Below, piece by piece: positions 6,960-8,149 of a DNA stretch of 8,149 bases (positions are counted from its first letter, which is position 1; every line of letters starts with the position of its first letter). The position numbers were made by a program, and so were the translations under genes. The notes beneath the pieces are model-generated. The model worked only from the letters and a program-made list of their open reading frames with translations. It was not told where the DNA came from and did not search any database. Origin of the DNA: Candidatus Peregrinibacteria bacterium (GTDB taxonomy: Bacteria; Patescibacteriota; Gracilibacteria; Peribacterales; Peribacteraceae). Location of the stretch: the NCBI GenBank assembly GCA_016866815.1, contig VGKZ01000049.1:1-8149 (forward strand). The letters are read 5' to 3'.

Positions 6960-7919
6960 ATGAGAATCCCATCTATCACTGTCGCTCACAGAGGTTTTTC
7001 GATCACTGTTCCGGAGCTCATTCTTGCTCCGGGTGAAGTGCTCGGCATCTTCGGCAAATCTGGCTCTGGTAAAACGAGTTATCTTCATAAGATCCGCACA
7101 CTCTTTCCACCGACGCACGTTCACTACATGTCCCAGTTCGACGGGCTCTTCGAAGAGATTACCATACGGCAGAATATCGAGATCGGCCTTGCTGCCGGTG
7201 GAAAGACCTATGCAGAATTCCATGACTGGGAGAAACAATTTGCAGAAATCCTCTCCGCTTTTGAAGTCGATCGTCATATCAGCAAATACCCTGGTGCGAT
7301 GAGCGGCGGTCAGCGCAAGCGCGCGGAGATCGTTCGCTCTCTCATTATGAATCCAAATGTCCTTTTGCTCGATGAACCGTTCCTCGGCATTGGCCACCTC
7401 TTTGAGACGATATGCACAGACGAGATTCTCAAGCGCCGTGATGGAACAGGAGTGACGATCGTCGTCAGTCATGATTTCGACCTTCTCTGTTCTTTCTCCG
7501 ATCGTATTATCCTGATCGATGAAAAGGGTGTTGTGGGGTTCATGCCGACGAATGATCCGAACTGGAAGCCACAGAATGTGCGTACGGCTTGGACGCTTGG
7601 TATTGATAATGTCATTCCTTCCTCTGCCCTTCAGCAGTTGACGACTGCCAATATTGCAAATCCTCCCAATGGTAATTTTTTGGCTTTCTGGAGCTCCTCA
7701 GCGTCGTGGGAGCACGGTGAACAAATGAGCATCCTCGTCCCAAAAGAGAAGATACAATCCATTCACACAGCACTCCGACATGGCACTCTTTCAACGAGAG
7801 TGGAAATTGACGTCGCCGAAACGAACGAGCCGCTCGTGCTCGTTGGTAAGGGCGAGATTGATCCAGAATTGAAGGAGCAGACTCTCGGGATCGCGTCGAC
7901 GTGGACGCTTACCGCTTGA
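6960..7919 (+). CDS. ABC transporter ATP-binding protein, importer type, divergent
   Basis: A 319-residue cytoplasmic ATPase that would power a membrane transporter. Motifs in order: Walker A GKSGSGKT (32-39), Q-loop Gln59 in MSQFDGLFEE, signature MSGGQRKRAEI (114-124), Walker B VLLLDE (134-139), H-switch His171 in VVSHDFD. The roughly 100-residue C-terminal part (about 205-319) is the right size and place for a TOBE-like regulatory domain of PotA/CysA/FbpC-type importers, though no clear motif proves it. Two oddities: only about 20 residues lie between Walker A and the Q-loop, against roughly 40 in typical importers, and the D-loop has FLGIGHLF where SALD is expected. The gene converges on a PotD-like binding-protein gene, overlapping it by 11 nt, which suggests a polyamine-type substrate; this is inference from context. 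No permease is visible. Confidence 0.85.
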   Translation: MRIPSITVAHRGFSITVPELILAPGEVLGIFGKSGSGKTSYLHKIRTLFPPTHVHYMSQFDGLFEEITIRQNIEIGLAAGGKTYAEFHDWEKQFAEILSAFEVDRHISKYPGAMSGGQRKRAEIVRSLIMNPNVLLLDEPFLGIGHLFETICTDEILKRRDGTGVTIVVSHDFDLLCSFSDRIILIDEKGVVGFMPTNDPNWKPQNVRTAWTLGIDNVIPSSALQQLTTANIANPPNGNFLAFWSSSASWEHGEQMSILVPKEKIQSIHTALRHGTLSTRVEIDVAETNEPLVLVGKGEIDPELKEQTLGIASTWTLTA

Positions 7920-8149
7920 TCTCCTGCCAAGCTTCGTCGTAGAGCGACACATTGTCCCCCAGATCCATGACGAAGTGCAGCTTCTTCAAATCCTTTTCGG
8001 GAATGAAGACGCTGGGATTTTGTTGTACAAGAGCATCAACGTACTGCAGTGCCGATGGAATCGGATGTGGATAGTGGGTTGCATTGATCAGGTCTGCAGA
8101 CACTTTTGCATCGAGAATATAATTGATGAACTTCTGTGCGAGTGCTTTG
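7909..8149 (-). CDS. Extracellular substrate-binding protein, PotD/PotF-like, C-terminal part
   Basis: The frame stays open on the minus strand from the window edge to a TAA stop, giving about 80 residues of C-terminus; the N-terminus, any lipobox or signal peptide, and most of the ligand pocket lie outside. The visible part has the helix KALAQKFINYILDAKVSADL, then THYPHPIPSAL and a terminal DLGDNVSLYDEAWQEIKR. This matches the end of polyamine-type (spermidine/putrescine) binding proteins, which have a related helix, a YPTPN-like turn and a final LYDxxWxEIK segment. It would capture substrate outside the membrane for an ABC importer. The GTG at 8103 falls inside the conserved helix, so it is not the start. 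Its 3' end overlaps that of the ABC ATPase by 11 nt. Ligand specificity cannot be judged from this fragment. Confidence 0.75.
   Translation of the reverse strand, partial: KALAQKFINYILDAKVSADLINATHYPHPIPSALQYVDALVQQNPSVFIPEKDLKKLHFVMDLGDNVSLYDEAWQEIKR

Noticed and set aside
6741..7472. A 243-codon minus-strand frame across the hisS 5' end and the ABC gene
   Set aside because: It crosses the divergent promoter region and overlaps two motif-supported genes; no recognisable product.
1..8149. CRISPR arrays, tRNA genes, insertion sequences, phage or toxin-antitoxin modules
   Set aside because: No spaced direct repeats, cloverleaf sequences, transposase motifs or inverted-repeat ends were seen, and the whole window is accounted for by housekeeping and envelope genes.

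Overview
The window reads as ordinary, densely packed bacterial chromosome, visibly GC-rich (I estimate mid-50s % by eye), with genes on both strands and almost no intergenic DNA. TGA, TAG and TAA all act as stops at the ends of recognisable genes (TGA for the PrsW-like protease, S41 protease, gyrB, glycosyltransferase and ABC ATPase; TAG for rpsU and hisS; TAA for the binding protein). The standard bacterial code therefore applies, not the UGA=Gly code of Gracilibacteria/Absconditabacteria. Compact housekeeping genes without Shine-Dalgarno sites, an orphan gyrB and an S-layer-homology-like protease fit a Patescibacteria/CPR-type genome, possibly Peribacteria-like. There is no 16S or marker set here, so that placement is only a lean.

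Layout, left to right. (1) 1-660 (+): the 3' part of a PrsW-type intramembrane protease. (2) 722-2365 (+): an exported C-terminal-processing (S41) protease with an S-layer-homology-like N-terminal region, read from its own promoter placed immediately after the PrsW-like stop. (3) 2366-2452: a short convergent gap carrying a heptanucleotide tandem repeat. (4) rpsU (bS21, -) and gyrB (+) diverge from a 104-bp region with back-to-back promoters. (5) gyrB meets a family 2 glycosyltransferase (-) tail to tail, 2 nt apart. (6) hisS (-) lies just upstream of the glycosyltransferase on the same strand. (7) hisS and an ABC transporter ATPase (+) diverge from a 92-bp region. (8) The ATPase converges with, and overlaps by 11 nt, the 3' end of a PotD-like substrate-binding protein gene (-) that runs off the window.

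Functionally the window mixes information processing (bS21, GyrB, HisRS) with the cell envelope (two proteases, a glycosyltransferase, parts of a polyamine-type importer). No permease is visible. The most notable pattern is regulatory: at gyrB, rpsU, hisS and the ABC gene a -10-like hexamer sits 9-10 nt before the start codon, and at the glycosyltransferase 7 nt before. None has a Shine-Dalgarno site. This predicts leaderless or nearly leaderless transcripts. I did not find a convincing new multi-gene system. The points worth a second look are the leaderless layout, the SLH-like/PDZ/S41 fusion, the shortened and D-loop-deviant ABC ATPase, and the heptamer repeat.
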